A stretch of DNA of 64,000 nucleotides from Carex sylvatica (taxonomy: Eukaryota > Streptophyta > Magnoliopsida > Poales > Cyperaceae): contig CAXKVR010000148.1 of assembly GCA_964058845.1 (NCBI GenBank), forward strand, positions 1-64,000, read 5' to 3'. Position 1 is the first letter of the stretch, and each line of letters starts with the position of its first letter. Positions 1 through 12,209 of this stretch are shown piece by piece. A model generated the notes under the pieces. The model searched no databases. It was not told the DNA's origin and worked only from the letters and a program-made list of their open reading frames with translations. Both the position numbers and the translations under genes were made by a program.

Positions 1-1723
1 AATAGGGACTAGGGTTGGAGCAGAGTCAATCCGGATCCTCTACATTACCTTACCATTTGAGATTCAATCCGGACTGTCTGATCAGAATCCGGTCCAAGAC
101 TTTAATTCACGATCCCTTCAAGATTCGAGCCAGTACATAATGAACGGACTGGACTCAAACTAAAAAAATGAGGTACATTTGTTTAATTGAATTCGTTGCA
201 GCAGCCCACTTCATAGAGGGACTGAAAGGCCCATTAGAAACCATTCTGTACTTGGTTCGAGGCCCATTGACATTGGGAGAAGGGTGTTTCCGACTGTATG
301 CAAATGGATCCTCTGTTCGAGGCCCATTGAGGTACATTAGAATGAACCAAAGGTTTTAATAAACTGTGGTTGAAAATATTTTAAAAAGAAAAATGCTATG
401 TCAGAGACCCAGATTTCTCCATCTTTTTTTTTATTTAATTTATGGCCGATGATTTTTCTGTCAAAATAAGTTGGGCCACAGCATTATCTGACTTGGCAAA
501 ATATCATAGAAGAAAAAATCGGCCGAGTAGAACCGGAATCTAACCGAGCCTATTGGATTTAAGTACAAAACAACTTCTGGTAAGTACAAAAAATCCGAGT
601 TTCTAATCCGATTCACCCGATTCCAGTTCTACGGTTAAGTGACCGATTCTGATTTCGATTTTTCCTTCCATGCAAAATATATGTTCCATTATTTTTACAT
701 TCCGTTGTGAGTTGAATTACACTGTTTGTCTTAAATTTACGTCATGGTCATTAATACTGCTTTGATTTTGTTTTACTGCTTGGAGCAAATGTGCTATTTT
801 AATGTAATAAATCATTTTAAAGAATCCGGTGAGAACAAGGTTATAGTAATAAGCTTATCACCCCCAATTACCAAATTTTAGTTTGGTTTTATAGGGAAAA
901 TGGCTTAGTATAAAGGGCAAAACTGTCATTGTACATTGAAATATGCTGGCATAAAACATGAAATACCAATTCTTTTGATTCTATACCATTTCGAAGAGGA
1001 AATTATCTCATTTACCAGTTTAGAAAATGTAGCACAGTCAATCCCTGCTTGCATAAGTACTCGGTACTGAAATTACCCTCTTTAGTTGCATAGTTTGGGG
1101 CTTTTTCTGGTCTGGTACAGTACCAGTTATTGCAATACTGCTATCCCATTTAGTTCTAAGTTAAATTGACCCTTTTATATTAGTACTCAAAATCTTCTCT
1201 TTCATAAATATTTAGGAAGAACTTAACGTCATTATCCTGTAAAGTGAATTGTTCGACTACTCAAAAGATGACAGAAATGTGATGAACAAATAGTAATATG
1301 GTTTTTTTTTTTCTTTTGAAAAGTTCTGACTGAACTGGAATCAGTTTATGCAGAGTACTCAGTTTCTGAAACCTCACTCATGCTGGATGCTGTATTATCA
1401 ACAGTTCATTAATAAAATTCAAAATCAACATAATACAATTCGAAAAGAACGGGGATTATATTTTCTGAGGTCACTGACAGCCCTCTGTCATAAAAAAAAA
1501 TTCATGTCAGGTTAAAGACACGGTCAGATGGATAGTTTGACAACATTTTATTGAGTTTAATGTTAGCACTCAGTATGCTATTCTGATATCAATATTAAAT
1601 TTACACTTGCCATCTGTCTTACAGTCACTTGAAGCATAAGGACTGATAAATAGAGGGGGAAAATTGTGAGAAATTGAACATTACAAGAAACAGTTACAAC
1701 CAGTAAAATCTGGAATAACCAAT
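1..1723. other. Intergenic DNA downstream of the sulfate transporter
   Basis: No convincing coding region is seen. The stretch contains a weak repeat of a 'ttcgaggcccattga' motif (about 257-271 and 317-331) and a degenerate inverted repeat at about 515-650, where 'gtagaaccgga' on the left mirrors 'ccagttctac' on the right, probably an old transposon scrap. The transporter's 3' untranslated region must lie just below 1724, but I see no decisive polyadenylation signal. Confidence 0.4.
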
Positions 1724-4700
1724 TTATGGAGACAACTTGACGAAAGAGGATAGAGAAATCACAGCCTCATTAATTGTCAGAAAAAGAGAATCCGTCCCGA
1801 AGAAATTATGAAGCTTATTCGCTCGTTGCAACTTCTCCATGACCTCTCCAACAGGATTCACAAATATTAGCTGAAAGGTAAATTTTGAATTTAGCATGGT
1901 GTAAAAACTCAGATGAAAACACTAAAAAATATAGTGAATCAATTAATAGATATTTGATGAGAATTACCTCCAGATCACGTTTTTCTATCATCTTTTTCAA
2001 GTCCATGAATAATGCAATTCCGCTTGTATCGATGGTAGTTACAGCTGAAAACAGTGTTTTGTTACAAAATTGCTTAATAATCTTGAATAAATTGTGTTGG
2101 AATATAAAAAAGAAAAAGAACTACTCACTGGATAAATCTAAGACGACATACTGAAGGTTTGCAACTTTATTTTCATTATCCTGTTCTTCTTCGATCCATC
2201 TTTTAATTCTGCAAAACCATAAAAGAGGAATATAAAATATTAACATTTTTCCAACTTGACAATAAAAATTTAGAGATACCTGATGTATCAAATGTTACCA
2301 GTTTTGTAGTGATAAATAATTACAGATTTGTATTTTTAATTTTCATTGAAAAAAAGGTGGTAAGCAGTGTAACCTGTTTCTACTCTATTTGATACATAAA
2401 CAAAGTAGAATTACAACTTATGTTTACCTTTCGTTTAGGTAGTTTGTGTTTGCAAAATTTATAGGTGCCTCGACAGAAAGGATGAGGAAACCCGGTATTC
2501 TCTGAGCTTCCTTGTAGTGATGCAAATTCCTATAAATGTCGGTACCTCGAATGTTCCCCAATATCACCATCTTAGGCCTAGTTATCTGAAGAAGGATTCT
2601 AAATATCGATATACCCACCTACAAGAACAGTGGTATTGCCTTTGTAAGAAATGCATACAAGTGTCAAAACATATATAAGAAAAGACGATCAATATACCAT
2701 GGTCCATGTACCAGTCCCTGTGCTTGGTGCCAGTGGAACTCTATGAAAACTGTTAACAATGAAACTGTTATCAAATCATTTTTTTTTATTTCTTTTACTT
2801 TTGAGAACATTTGTTTAATTTGCTCAAGGATTCTCTAGGATTTATACACACAAAGACATCCGAAGATGTGGTGTTCTATTAGATAAAACAGCACCACAAT
2901 GACAATCCCTCAAGGTGCTATATATAGGTGTGTAAAAATTTATAATTCATGCCAAAGAAACTTTGATTTCACCTAGTGATAAGTAAATCAATAGTGCAAT
3001 ACAATTTGTCTACAACATTATCATGCTTCTACTTGTTACCGGGCATAATTGACGATTTATCAGTGCATTTCATCACTGTTATAAATAGAGTGAGGCTATG
3101 GTACTATGCATAGCACGGATAAATCCATACTATGGATTAATATCCCCGTTTTCAAAGTCCAAACAGTCGATCCAAACCATTCTACACGATATTCATATGA
3201 AAATGTTGAACAGTTCAGATCGACTATTTGAACGGTTCAAATCATGTTGAACGGTTTAGATCAACTATTTGAATCATGTTGGTCGGTACTATGGGTTCAG
3301 ATCATGTTGGTCCATACTATGGGTTCAGATAATGTTGGTCCGTACTATGGGTTAGATCATGTTGAATGGTTCAGATCGACTATTTGAACTTTGAAAACAA
3401 AGATATTAATCCATAGTACTGATCAATCTGTGCTATGCATAGTACCACAGCCTCATTCTTAAAAATATATGGAACCAAGTTCAAAATCAATGCATCATAC
3501 CGCAATAGCAAGCCCTTCTTGAACTGAGATGAAGATGACCCCAAGAAACGCGCATATGCAAACGAGGAAATCCATCTTGTCCATCTTGTAAATTTTGTAG
3601 GCCGCCTGGATGTCTATGAGACCTATAACGGCCACGATAATGATCGCCGCGAGAACTACGTTTGGTGTGTATGCAAACAGAGGCATGAGGAAGAGGAGTG
3701 TCACCATGACTGTCATTGCCATAACTACGTTTGACAACGCCGTCTTGCAACCGGCATTGTGGTTCACGGCAGAGCGTGAAAATGCTCCTGTATGTTTATT
3801 AAAAAAAAAATAGCAATAAATAATAGAAGTTTGTTGGATTGATTATGTGTCTTTCCAAATTAGTTTCTACTGGCAAAATATAATACTTGACAAAGAAAAA
3901 AGATACTAATTAGGATTTTAGAAGAATGGATAGATGCACCTGTTGTTACGTAGCATGAAGTGCAAGAACCAACAATGTTCATCAATCCTATGGCCATCAT
4001 TTCCTTGTTTCCATCCACTTGATAGTCCTTGATAGAAGCAAATGTTCTTCCCACAGCAACTCCTTCCTGAAATTATCAAAATTTATATCATTTCCATTTG
4101 AATTCAAATTAAAGAGTGAGGCTATGGTACTATGCATAGTGCATATTCATTTGTACTGTGGATCAATATATCTGTTTTCAAAGCTCAAACAGTCGATCTA
4201 AATCATTCAACATGATCACCATATGAAAATGTACTCTTAAATCAAATTTTACATTTTTTAGAATTTTTTTTATATTATTTTAGATAGGTAGAAAATCACT
4301 TGATATAAAGATTCTAGATCATTCAAAAGTAATGATTTTCTACCTCTAAAAAATAATAAAAAACTGTAAAATTTAGTTTGCAATTATATTTTTATATGTA
4401 GATCATGTTGAACGGTTCAGATCGACTATTTAGGCTTTGAAAATCAATATAGTGATCCATAGGATCGTAGCCTCACTTTAAAATGAAATCATGACGGATC
4501 AATTGCTTACAGTTAATGAGATGATTCCTGTTATTAGACCAGTTTTCATTGTAATACCCAAATAGGTGCTAGCAAATACCAATTTGTCCCAGGATGGGCG
4601 ATTCAGGCCGCATTTCAACTGTCCAATCTATAATAGCAGAAAAAAAAATAGATTAATTAGTTTAGAGAACAAACAAAATATATATCTTTATGGATAAAAA

Positions 4701-7698
4701 TTTGATACTGATACTAACAACACTGATATTGTGCTTTTGCGCCTTGAACAAAAAAACAATGAGGGTCGAGATGATGACAGATGCGAGAGGCGCGCCAGCA
4801 GAAACCCAGAACAGTTTGGGTCTTTTGATGCTCTGTATAAACACAAACATGGTACCAGTAAATTAATTAAGCTTTACAGTTCATTTCCATTATATAGAAC
4901 TAACCCAGCTTTATAAACATTTGTTAAATTTAAAATATTAACCAAGTTTGTACTTCAATTTGATCAAATGTCCTAGCCAAATTTTATTGAATTTTACTTG
5001 AAGATTAGAGCAAAGTTAATTTTTTTTCAATTTGGGACTAGACAAATCATCTCCATTTCAACCAGATAAACCTTCTCCATTTCAACCGGAATGGAGGGAG
5101 ACTATATAGACAAATTAAACTGATTTTTTTTATCTGTAGCATTTAAAAAAAAATTAAGTAGTGCCATCAAATCAGAATTATTTTTATTCATGACAGAAAC
5201 TTTTGGGAAAAAGACTTAAAGCTAGCACTACGGACGCAACACTAGTAATGACAGTGTTTTATCATATTAGAATTTTTGAAATATAATTTCATCAGCGTTC
5301 CACAGAGAAAATGCCTAGTCAAATTAATGGAGATGATTTATATGTCTAGTCTCCTAGTTAGGGGTGAAAACGGATACGGATAGTGGTAAAATCATATATG
5401 TATCTATTTTTATTTTTTTAGTACGAATACAGATACTGATTAGATCGAATATTTATTGAAAAATATATAAATATTATTAAAGATATCAAAATTCATAATA
5501 TTTTTAATCTAACTAGCTATAATGGTAAATAACATATTTTTTTCTTAATATATATAGTATTCGGATATGAATAATTAATAAAATTTAAAACCATATATAA
5601 CCGTATCCGTATTCACATATTTTCCGCTCCGTTTTTGCCCCTATTCCGAGTCAAATTAATGTACTCCATTTGATGACACAATTTTAATTATTTTTTAAAA
5701 TGTTCCATACAAAAAATAATTAAAAAATAATTGGCAAATTAAGACAAAAGAGTACTAGAGTAGATACGTAAGAGAAGAGAAAAAGAAAGAAGAGGCCATA
5801 CCAGGTGCCTAGTCAATAATAGAAAAAGCAAGAAGCAGATCCCCATCAGAACCGTTTGCCAGGACCACTGCCAAACAAAATGTTTCATGTTCAGCCTCAG
5901 ACTAAATCAACACAGATAGAGACCAAAACCATAAACAAAAAACCAAGGCATGCACCAACCTTGCATGAACAAATAAATATAAATTCCAAAAACCAACAAA
6001 GGAACAAACAAATTGAACCAAATTAACACCTCATCGGTTGTGTGGAAGACAGAGCTCATGACAGGTATGATTCCCATCTCTGTTGTGAAGTGTGAAATCC
6101 CCAAAAGGCCCTTAAGCTGCTGGAGAGAGACTATGATAGCTGCTCCTGCCATGAACCCTACCAGTGTTGCTTTTGACATGAAGTCTATCAGGAATCCCAG
6201 TCTACACTCAAAAACCACAATCAGTAAAAAATATATATAAGTTAACACTCAAATATTCAAATAATAAATGCTCAGGTCTATATATATTATGTATGTATGT
6301 ATGTATGTTCCAATTTCCATACAAGTCTTTAATTATAAGAATCTGAAAGGAAGATCATGCACCTTTTGTGAGATTCTTTTTACTTTATGCAAGAAAATTT
6401 ACTTTTTGGTATTATCTAACCTTATTTATTTATTTATTTCCGAAGAGGGGCTTGGTGGTGTTAAAGTTTTTAACTACCTGAAGATGCCAAGAGAAGCTTG
6501 AACCATTCCGGCGAAGAAAGTGGCGGTGAAAGCAAGTTGAAGGAAGAGGAACGGGTCCGTGCTCGGGTCCACGGCTTCTCTCAGCATTGCTCCCATTATA
6601 AGTGATGCTATTGAAACGGGACCAACTGCGAGATCTCTTGAACTCCCGAGCACCGCGTACACAAGCGGCGGAACGAAGCTTGAATCTTCAACATATATAC
6701 ATAAAGGTCAAACATCATATTATCTTAATACAATATGTCTAATTATCTGGTTGGCAAAGTATGATTTTTGAACTTGATTGAATATATATATATAAAGAGA
6801 GAGAGAGACTAATGTGTATTCGAATGTATATGGGCCGAAATACATGCGATCTAAATTCGACTTTTCAAAATTCAAACGTCGATCCGAACTGTTTGATCTT
6901 GTTCTCTATATTAATATGTACTTGTAGACCAAATTTTATATTTTTCTGATTTTTTTTACTATTTATTAAGTATTTTATAAAATTATTGATCCAACAATGA
7001 CTTAACAAAACAGTAAAATCAGCAGTTACCGTTGGATCAATAATTTTATAAAATACTTAATAAATAGTAAATAAATTCAGAAAAATATAAAATTTGGTCT
7101 CCAAGCACATATTAATATGAAGAACAAGATGAATAGTTCGGATCGACAGTTTGAAGTTTGAAAAGTCGAATTTGGACTGTATGTATTTCGGCCCGTATAC
7201 ATTCAAATGCACATTAGTCATATATATATATATATATATATAGCTATAATGCTTACAAAGGCCGATGATAGGTGGCAAGCTGGCTAGTTTGGCATAGCTA
7301 ATACCCTGCCAAAACAAAAAAAACAAACAGAATCTCCTATCATTTATTGAATCATTTAATATTAAAAGTAACACTACTAATGCAATAATTAACTGAATAA
7401 TGACCTGTGGTATAGCCAAGCTAGCAATGGTGAGGCCCGCAACAAGATCAGATTTGAAGAGCGACAGCGAGTAGTGCGGGGTCCACTCAAGGATAGGGAA
7501 GAGATACTTCGCCACAAGAAGCCATTTCCGGCCAGCCGGTTGGCCCTTGAAGCTCCTAAAAGGGTCATCGGGAAAGAATGTCTCCTTCATCTTCCCCTTC
7601 AATTTGTCGACCGTGCTCTGACGTGGCGGCGCCACCACTTTGTGCACCACCGCCTCCATGCTGTTGTTACCGGTAATACCGGTGTCAGCCCCATCCAT
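1724..7698 (-). CDS. SULTR3: Sulfate transporter, SULTR3 type (SLC26/SulP family), 13 exons
   Basis: Proton-coupled sulfate/anion transporter of a cell or plastid membrane. Exons (5' to 3' on the minus strand): 7698-7405, 7305-7257, 6685-6478, 6201-6030, 5867-5802, 4832-4719, 4627-4511, 4066-3940, 3787-3501, 2618-2428, 2208-2129, 2044-1968, 1870-1724. All introns have GT-AG ends and the phases join into 642 residues, the usual SULTR length. Seen: the N-terminal FFPDDPFR motif; SLAIPQGISYAKLASLPPIIGL and VYAVLGSSRDLAVGP in the SulP core; many hydrophobic segments to about residue 480; then a cytosolic STAS domain (about 500-630) with IDTSG at 573-577, the usual phospho-site motif. The start gives the family N-terminus. 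Group 3 is inferred from resemblance to SULTR3;1 and SULTR3;2; the exact member and substrate are not certain. Introns 2, 5, 7 and 9 each hold a small transposon. Confidence 0.93.
3088..3458. mobile_element. Palindromic MITE in transporter intron 9
   Basis: The ends are inverted repeats: GAGTGAGGCTATGGTACTAT on the left mirrors ATAGTACCACAGCCTCATTC on the right. Flanking 9-mers TTATAAATA (3079-3087) and TTAAAAATA (3459-3467) match at 8 of 9 positions, as expected of an aged 9-bp Mutator-type target duplication. The arms carry the family motif 'cagtcgatcc ... gttca'. Inside, a unit of about 28 bases containing 'atgttggtccgtactat' is repeated about three times (3280-3360), unlike other copies. 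Assignment to Mutator-like MITEs is inference. Confidence 0.75.
4114..4476. mobile_element. Palindromic MITE in transporter intron 7
   Basis: Same family as 3088-3458. It begins GAGTGAGGCTATGGTACTAT and ends with GTAGCCTCAC. The arms 'cagtcgatctaaatcattca' and 'tgaacggttcagatcgacta' pair, and so do the inner segments around 'gtagaaaatcact' and 'agtaatgattttctac'. No clear target duplication is seen. Confidence 0.7.
5359..5643. mobile_element. hAT-like MITE in transporter intron 5
   Basis: A 285-bp element with terminal inverted repeats: TAGGGGTGAAAACGGA at the left and TCCGTTTTTGCCCCTA at the right. Flanking 8-mers CTCCTAGT (5351-5358) and TTCCGAGT (5644-5651) match at 6 of 8 positions, in line with an old 8-bp hAT target duplication. 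The inside is AT-rich with 'cggatac' and 'gtatccg' motifs and no coding potential. Confidence 0.7.
6807..7219. mobile_element. Palindromic MITE in transporter intron 2
   Basis: A long inverted repeat. GACTAATGTGTATTCGAATG at the left mirrors CATTCAAATGCACATTAGTC at the right, and the arms continue through 'gggccgaaatacat' and 'atgtatttcggccc'. The arms also contain the family motif 'tcgatccgaactgtttgatc' and the shared 'gtagaccaaattttatattt' segment, but the outer ends differ from the GAGTGAGG copies. It fills most of the intron between exons 2 and 3. Confidence 0.72.
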
Positions 7699-7770
7699 GT
7701 GTACTCCTAGCTAGTAATTAGTAGTTGTTCAAGGTTAGGGACTAGCTTTTGCCTATTATTGCTTATTGCC

Positions 7771-7779
7771 TATATATAT
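7771..7779 (-). promoter_or_regulatory. Possible TATA box of the sulfate transporter gene
   Basis: A TATATATA run lies about 73 bases upstream of the transporter start codon on the minus strand. The spacing suits a core promoter with a short 5' leader. The neighbourhood is AT-rich, so chance is a real alternative. Confidence 0.3.
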
Positions 7780-8864
7780 GTATAATCTCTCACATTCAAG
7801 TATGCAACTTTTGGCTAGCTATAGGACATGAGGACATATCTATATATAATAAGGTGATGTATATATTGAATGTGGGTTGAATAATATATATGTAGGTAAT
7901 GTTGGATGATATATGATTGGAGTGTGGTTAAAAGAGAAGATTGAAAAGGAGGAATAAGACATGCACGCACCGTCTTTGGACCCATATAGCTAGTCAACCT
8001 AATCTGCTTACGTATACTACTGATCATACGATCCTCAAATATGCACTTTTTAATTTACAATTTGAGTATGTAGTTATTATATGGTATAGTATTAATTGGC
8101 CTTTTTTAAGTTCACAATTCATTAATATAAGAAGTCTTGGGTTGATGGGGAGCTTACAGTAGTTGAAGTCACATCAAAAGGAATCGGAAATGTATTGCGT
8201 ACGCACAGGGCTCTAAAAAAAATCACGACTCGGTACGTAGGAGTGGATCAGGATTTTTGTCAGAAAGAGCTAAAGAAATAGCGAATTAGATTTGAATAGT
8301 TAATCGGGTTTAAATTCATTAGCTAATTGGGTATTAGATAAAAAAAACAATACTCTAATTCTAATTTTCAATGTTTTGACTTCTAATTTTCAACACTCTG
8401 AATTCTAATCCTAAATACCAATTAATTTTAACTCTAAATTTAATATTAAATTAAATACCAAAAGTCCAGAGGTGGACAAATAAAATTTCAAATGGAGAGC
8501 AAAGTCGAACCGAAACTATAAATTATGTTTATAAAACTTCAAAATCCAAAGAGGGTTGCCCCTCTGGAATATACTGGATCCGCCCCTGACAGTACGGTTC
8601 TGTCATGGCACAATATGGTATGTGTGTCGGTCTTGTATCGTGACTCGTGTGTTCCGTGTTGTAACCATTCGCATGACGTAATTATCTTTGAAAATTTGGC
8701 ACAGCACATCACGTGAAAGATTTGATCATGGCACGACGTAGCACGTGGTCACGCGAGTCACATGTAATTAGAACTGATAGTTGTTAATCGAATGGTGAAT
8801 CTTAAATAAACTAACTTAAATTATAAAAATAAATTAGTTAAATATAACTTAATCACATCATAGC

Positions 8865-9285
8865 ATTTGGCTCTAATTTTTATTTATAATGCGAGAATGA
8901 TTTATATAAAGATATAATTAAGCTGTATAACTGATATATATATTTGGCTCTCCAGTTCGTCAACAATAGAATTTCATAAATAAATTTCTTAATATACTAT
9001 ATTCTTGTACAACCATTATTTTGTATGAATTTCTTGCTGTACTACATTCTTTTACAACCACTGTTTTTCTGAGACCACAAGGAAAACAGTGGTTGTAAAA
9101 GAATGTAGTACAGCAAGAAATTCATACAAAACAATGGTTGTACAAGAATATAGTATATTAAGAAATTCATTTATGAAATTCTATTGTTGACGAACTTGAG
9201 AGCCAAATATATATATCAGTTATACAGCTTAATTATATCTTTATATAAATCATTCTCGCATTATAAATAAAAATTAGAGCCAAAT
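8865..9285. repeat. Near-perfect 0.42-kb inverted repeat (hairpin)
   Basis: The arms at about 8865-9069 and 9082-9285 are almost exact reverse complements around a loop of roughly 12 bases ('ctgagaccacaa'). The outer ends are ATTTGGCTCTAATTTTTATT and its mirror. Examples inside are 'gtacaaccattattttgtat' against 'atacaaaacaatggttgtac' and 'acattcttttacaaccactg' against 'cagtggttgtaaaagaatgt', with only scattered mismatches. There is no ORF. It is probably a young foldback MITE; if transcribed it would form a long double-stranded RNA. Confidence 0.88.
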
Positions 9286-10023
9286 AAAAAAAAATTAACA
9301 TTAGGAAGCTCATGTATTTAGAACCCTAGCTACGTACGCCCCAATTTGTAAGTTCCAGAAGAAAAAAAAAATTATGCTTACAAAACAATATGAGAAATGT
9401 ATATTTTGGTACAATTTTTCTTAGAGTGTTTTTCAATTTGCTGGTGTTTATAAAAATTGAAACAAAACATTTCCACATCAAGGAATATGTAATTTAAGTA
9501 CACAACATTTAAAAATAGATTGTGATCAAAGCCAGCTGAATGTTTGTGTATATTTGTAAGAGAAGTTGCGTAATTAAAATGTAAAAATAGATTAAGATCA
9601 ACAGTTAAAGATTATGTGATATATTAAGTGTGAAATTATCCCAAATTCGGATTAATTACCAAATAAGAGGATCATTTGCTCAATTCAAATTTTCATATTT
9701 ACTGTAAAAATTTGTTAAAAGTATTTAACAGTGTTGCTATCTTCGCAGATACTTTCATCTGTAATAACAATTTTTGTCGACTTACTCTCAATAATAATAA
9801 TTATTTTTTTATCTTCACAAATAGTTACAGATTAAGAAACCAGCATATATATAGTTTTAATAAGTTCATCACTAATTCTCTTTTATTTTAACAACTAAAA
9901 TGCATATGCAACAAGGGTTTGGTAGCACCTTGGCCGTTTTCTGACAAGTTTCTTGAACAGCATTGTTAGTTCTGTTTCAGGTAGCAACAGGGGTCGACGA
10001 CTCGAGCTAAGGCAGGAGATGCG

Positions 10024-10141
10024 CATGAAAATCGGATGGCACAGTGCGTATGGCGAGTCCCGAAATACAGCTTGCTTGACACGAGTCCGACTTGTCGAGT
10101 TCGAGCATCAAAATCAGATGGCACAGTGCGTATGGCGGGTC
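10024..10141. repeat. Spaced direct repeat, two units about 82 bp apart
   Basis: The 36-base stretch at 10024-10059 recurs with few changes at 10106-10141; both contain 'gatggcacagtgcgtatggc'. The GC content is higher than in the surrounding AT-rich DNA. The origin is not recognised. Confidence 0.6.
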
Positions 10142-10344
10142 AACAACATTTCACAAAATTATATTAAGAGAGAAAGAGAAAAAGAAAAAAAGACATTTCT
10201 TTCTTAGAAAAAAAAACATTTTAAATTAAACCAACCTAAAATTAGACTTGTTATCATAGATCGATTTAACTATTTCTTGTTTGACTGAATAAATAATTAA
10301 AGATTAATTAAATTCATTAAATAGCCATTTATTTTTCATCCAAA

Positions 10345-10530
10345 CATTGACAAATCGAAAATTTATACAACTACTATTAGCTTGTATTTATTGCATACAT
10401 TTGCCAAACACCAACCACAAAAGAAAATTAGAAAATTCAAGAAAAATGAAGCATAAAAGGACAGAGGAAAATTCCAGATATGCAATTTCAGGGTCGGTTT
10501 GTCTTTTCCGCGCCTCTAGGAGACCAATCA
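10345..10530 (-). repeat. Dispersed repeat, second copy at 33640-33880
   Basis: Read on the minus strand, this stretch ('ccctgaaattgcatatctgg', 'attttcctctgtccttttat') matches the plus strand at about 33690-33850 ('ccctgaaatagcatatctgg' and onward). The two copies are in opposite orientation, diverged, and have no intact ORF. The class is not recognised. Confidence 0.6.
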
Positions 10531-10683
10531 AACAAAATTTCATTGTGATAACTATCAATACTCTCGCAAAATATGATTTTTGTTTTTCCACATAAAAAAT
10601 AAGCAATGTACACATTAAAAAACTTTTTAAAAAAAACTATATTAATAAAACAAAGGACTAATTTTGATGCAATTATGAGCAAT

Positions 10684-10870
10684 TATGGAATCTTTTGAGT
10701 TAATGAATCTCAATCGTCTGATTTTAAACGGAGTCAATCTAACTCTTGCTTATGATATAGGGGCTCTTTAATATTAGTGCGGATTTAGTTTGTACGAATT
10801 TTAAAGTAGATCGGATGGTCAATATTCAATAACTCAAAAGATTCCATTTTGAGTTAATGCAGAGGATACG
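10684..10870 (-). mobile_element. MITE copy related to 15724-15930, one end lost
   Basis: On the minus strand it begins CGTATCCTCTGCATTAACTC and follows the element at 15724-15930 through 'gaatattgaccatccgatct', 'cgcactaatattaaag' and 'gcccctatatcata'. The copy stops after 'attaactcaaaagattcca', before the far terminal repeat, so it appears truncated there. Confidence 0.65.
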
Positions 10871-11013
10871 AATTCACAATTAGGGGTGGCAACAATTTGA
10901 TTCGGACTGAATTAGACTCAGTTCGTAATTGATTTGAAGTAGAAACCGAGCGAGCTGGGATTAGGGGGGCCGGCCGAGCTAAAACCTTAGCTCATAATCA
11001 AAATGAGCTGAAT

Positions 11014-11338
11014 TTTTTTAAAATACCATATCTCATAAAATGATAAACTAAAAGATCACGATTCTGTGAAATTTTGAAAAATAGCATGGCTATATCTGGA
11101 AAAGCGGCCACTTTTCTGGTGGCCGCATCTAGGGAATGCGGCCACCTTTGTTTTTTTTTTTTTGTCCTTCTCATGCAGCTGTTCAATTTGAACGAAAAAA
11201 AGAGGGTGGCCACATTTAGGAGATGCGGCCCACAAAAAGGTGGCCGCACCTAGGGGATGCGGCCGTGTCAAAATTTAATTTTTTCAGAAAACATGGCGTT
11301 TTAGTTTATTATTTTTGGGGGTATGGTATTTTTAAAAA
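11014..11338. mobile_element. Nonautonomous element rich in GCGGCC/GATGCGG hairpins, copy 1
   Basis: Terminal inverted repeats read TTTTTTAAAATACCATA at the left and TATGGTATTTTTAAAAAA at the right. Between them are several short GC-rich palindromes of the form 'ggccgcatctagg' and 'gggatgcggcc', in striking contrast to AT-rich surroundings. The inner end 'tgtcaaaatttaatttttt' with 'cagaaaacatgg' is shared with the copy at 12210-12684. It has no ORF. The superfamily is not assigned because no clear target duplication is visible. Confidence 0.65.
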
Positions 11339-12209
11339 ATTTGACAAAATGAGCTACTAATGAGCTGGAACGAGTTGGCTCATATAATTAGCTCGTTGAG
11401 CTTAGTTGAACCGAGTTTTAAGAAAAAAATAAATTATTTCTACAAATAATTAGGTTCAAGCTGGATCGAGCTTAAACAGTATAAAATTTGCACAAATTCA
11501 TATAAGTTCACTAATAAACAAACTAGGTCCAGCTCGAACTCACTATTTAAACCAAACCACCTATGAACTGGCTCATTTTGAGCTCATACCAATAACAATC
11601 GAGTTGTTACCGAACAAATCACGGATGCAAAGGTCACAAGCTACAAACTTTTTTACTAACACTAACAAGCAACACGCAAATTTTATTTATTGCCTATCAA
11701 TAAACCCACTTATTCTAACTTACCAGATATTGCCTAATTGTTAAAGTTCATAACACTAGAGATTCCCAAATTGTTAGTGTACACATTTTATGAAATCAAT
11801 GGAAAGTATAGAATAAATTGATTAGACACCTCCTGCACTTTATTGTCCCAACAACTTTAATTAATTGATATTATTCTTAGATTATATTTAAATTAAAAAA
11901 TAGATGTGATCAGGATGAAATTTAAAGAAATTTTTTTGAGTACTACATGTTAAAATTTTGCTTACCGACATGACACCAAAAAAAACAAAATGTTTGGCAC
12001 TTGACACGTAAATGTTTTTAGCTTCCAGGCATCCATTAATTATTTTATTAAAACTAATTAGAAGGTTATGTAATTCAACTGTTTTATATTCATAAGAGGT
12101 ATTATTCTGCTTTCGAACTATAGTTTCTTCTACGGAGAGTATTATATTTGTTACTAAATTAAATATTAATTCTGTATATTTAACTTTTTACGTGCGGAAA
12201 ACATCAAAA

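Noticed and set aside
8467..8588. 122-bp hAT-like MITE with ends CAGAGGTGGA and TCCGCCCCTG
   Set aside because: Flanking 8-mers do not match, so only an end-like relic can be claimed.
10884..11620. Larger hAT-like element starting TAGGGGTGGCAAC around the GC-rich element
   Set aside because: No matching right end ending in CCCCTA or CCCTA with an 8-bp duplication was found.
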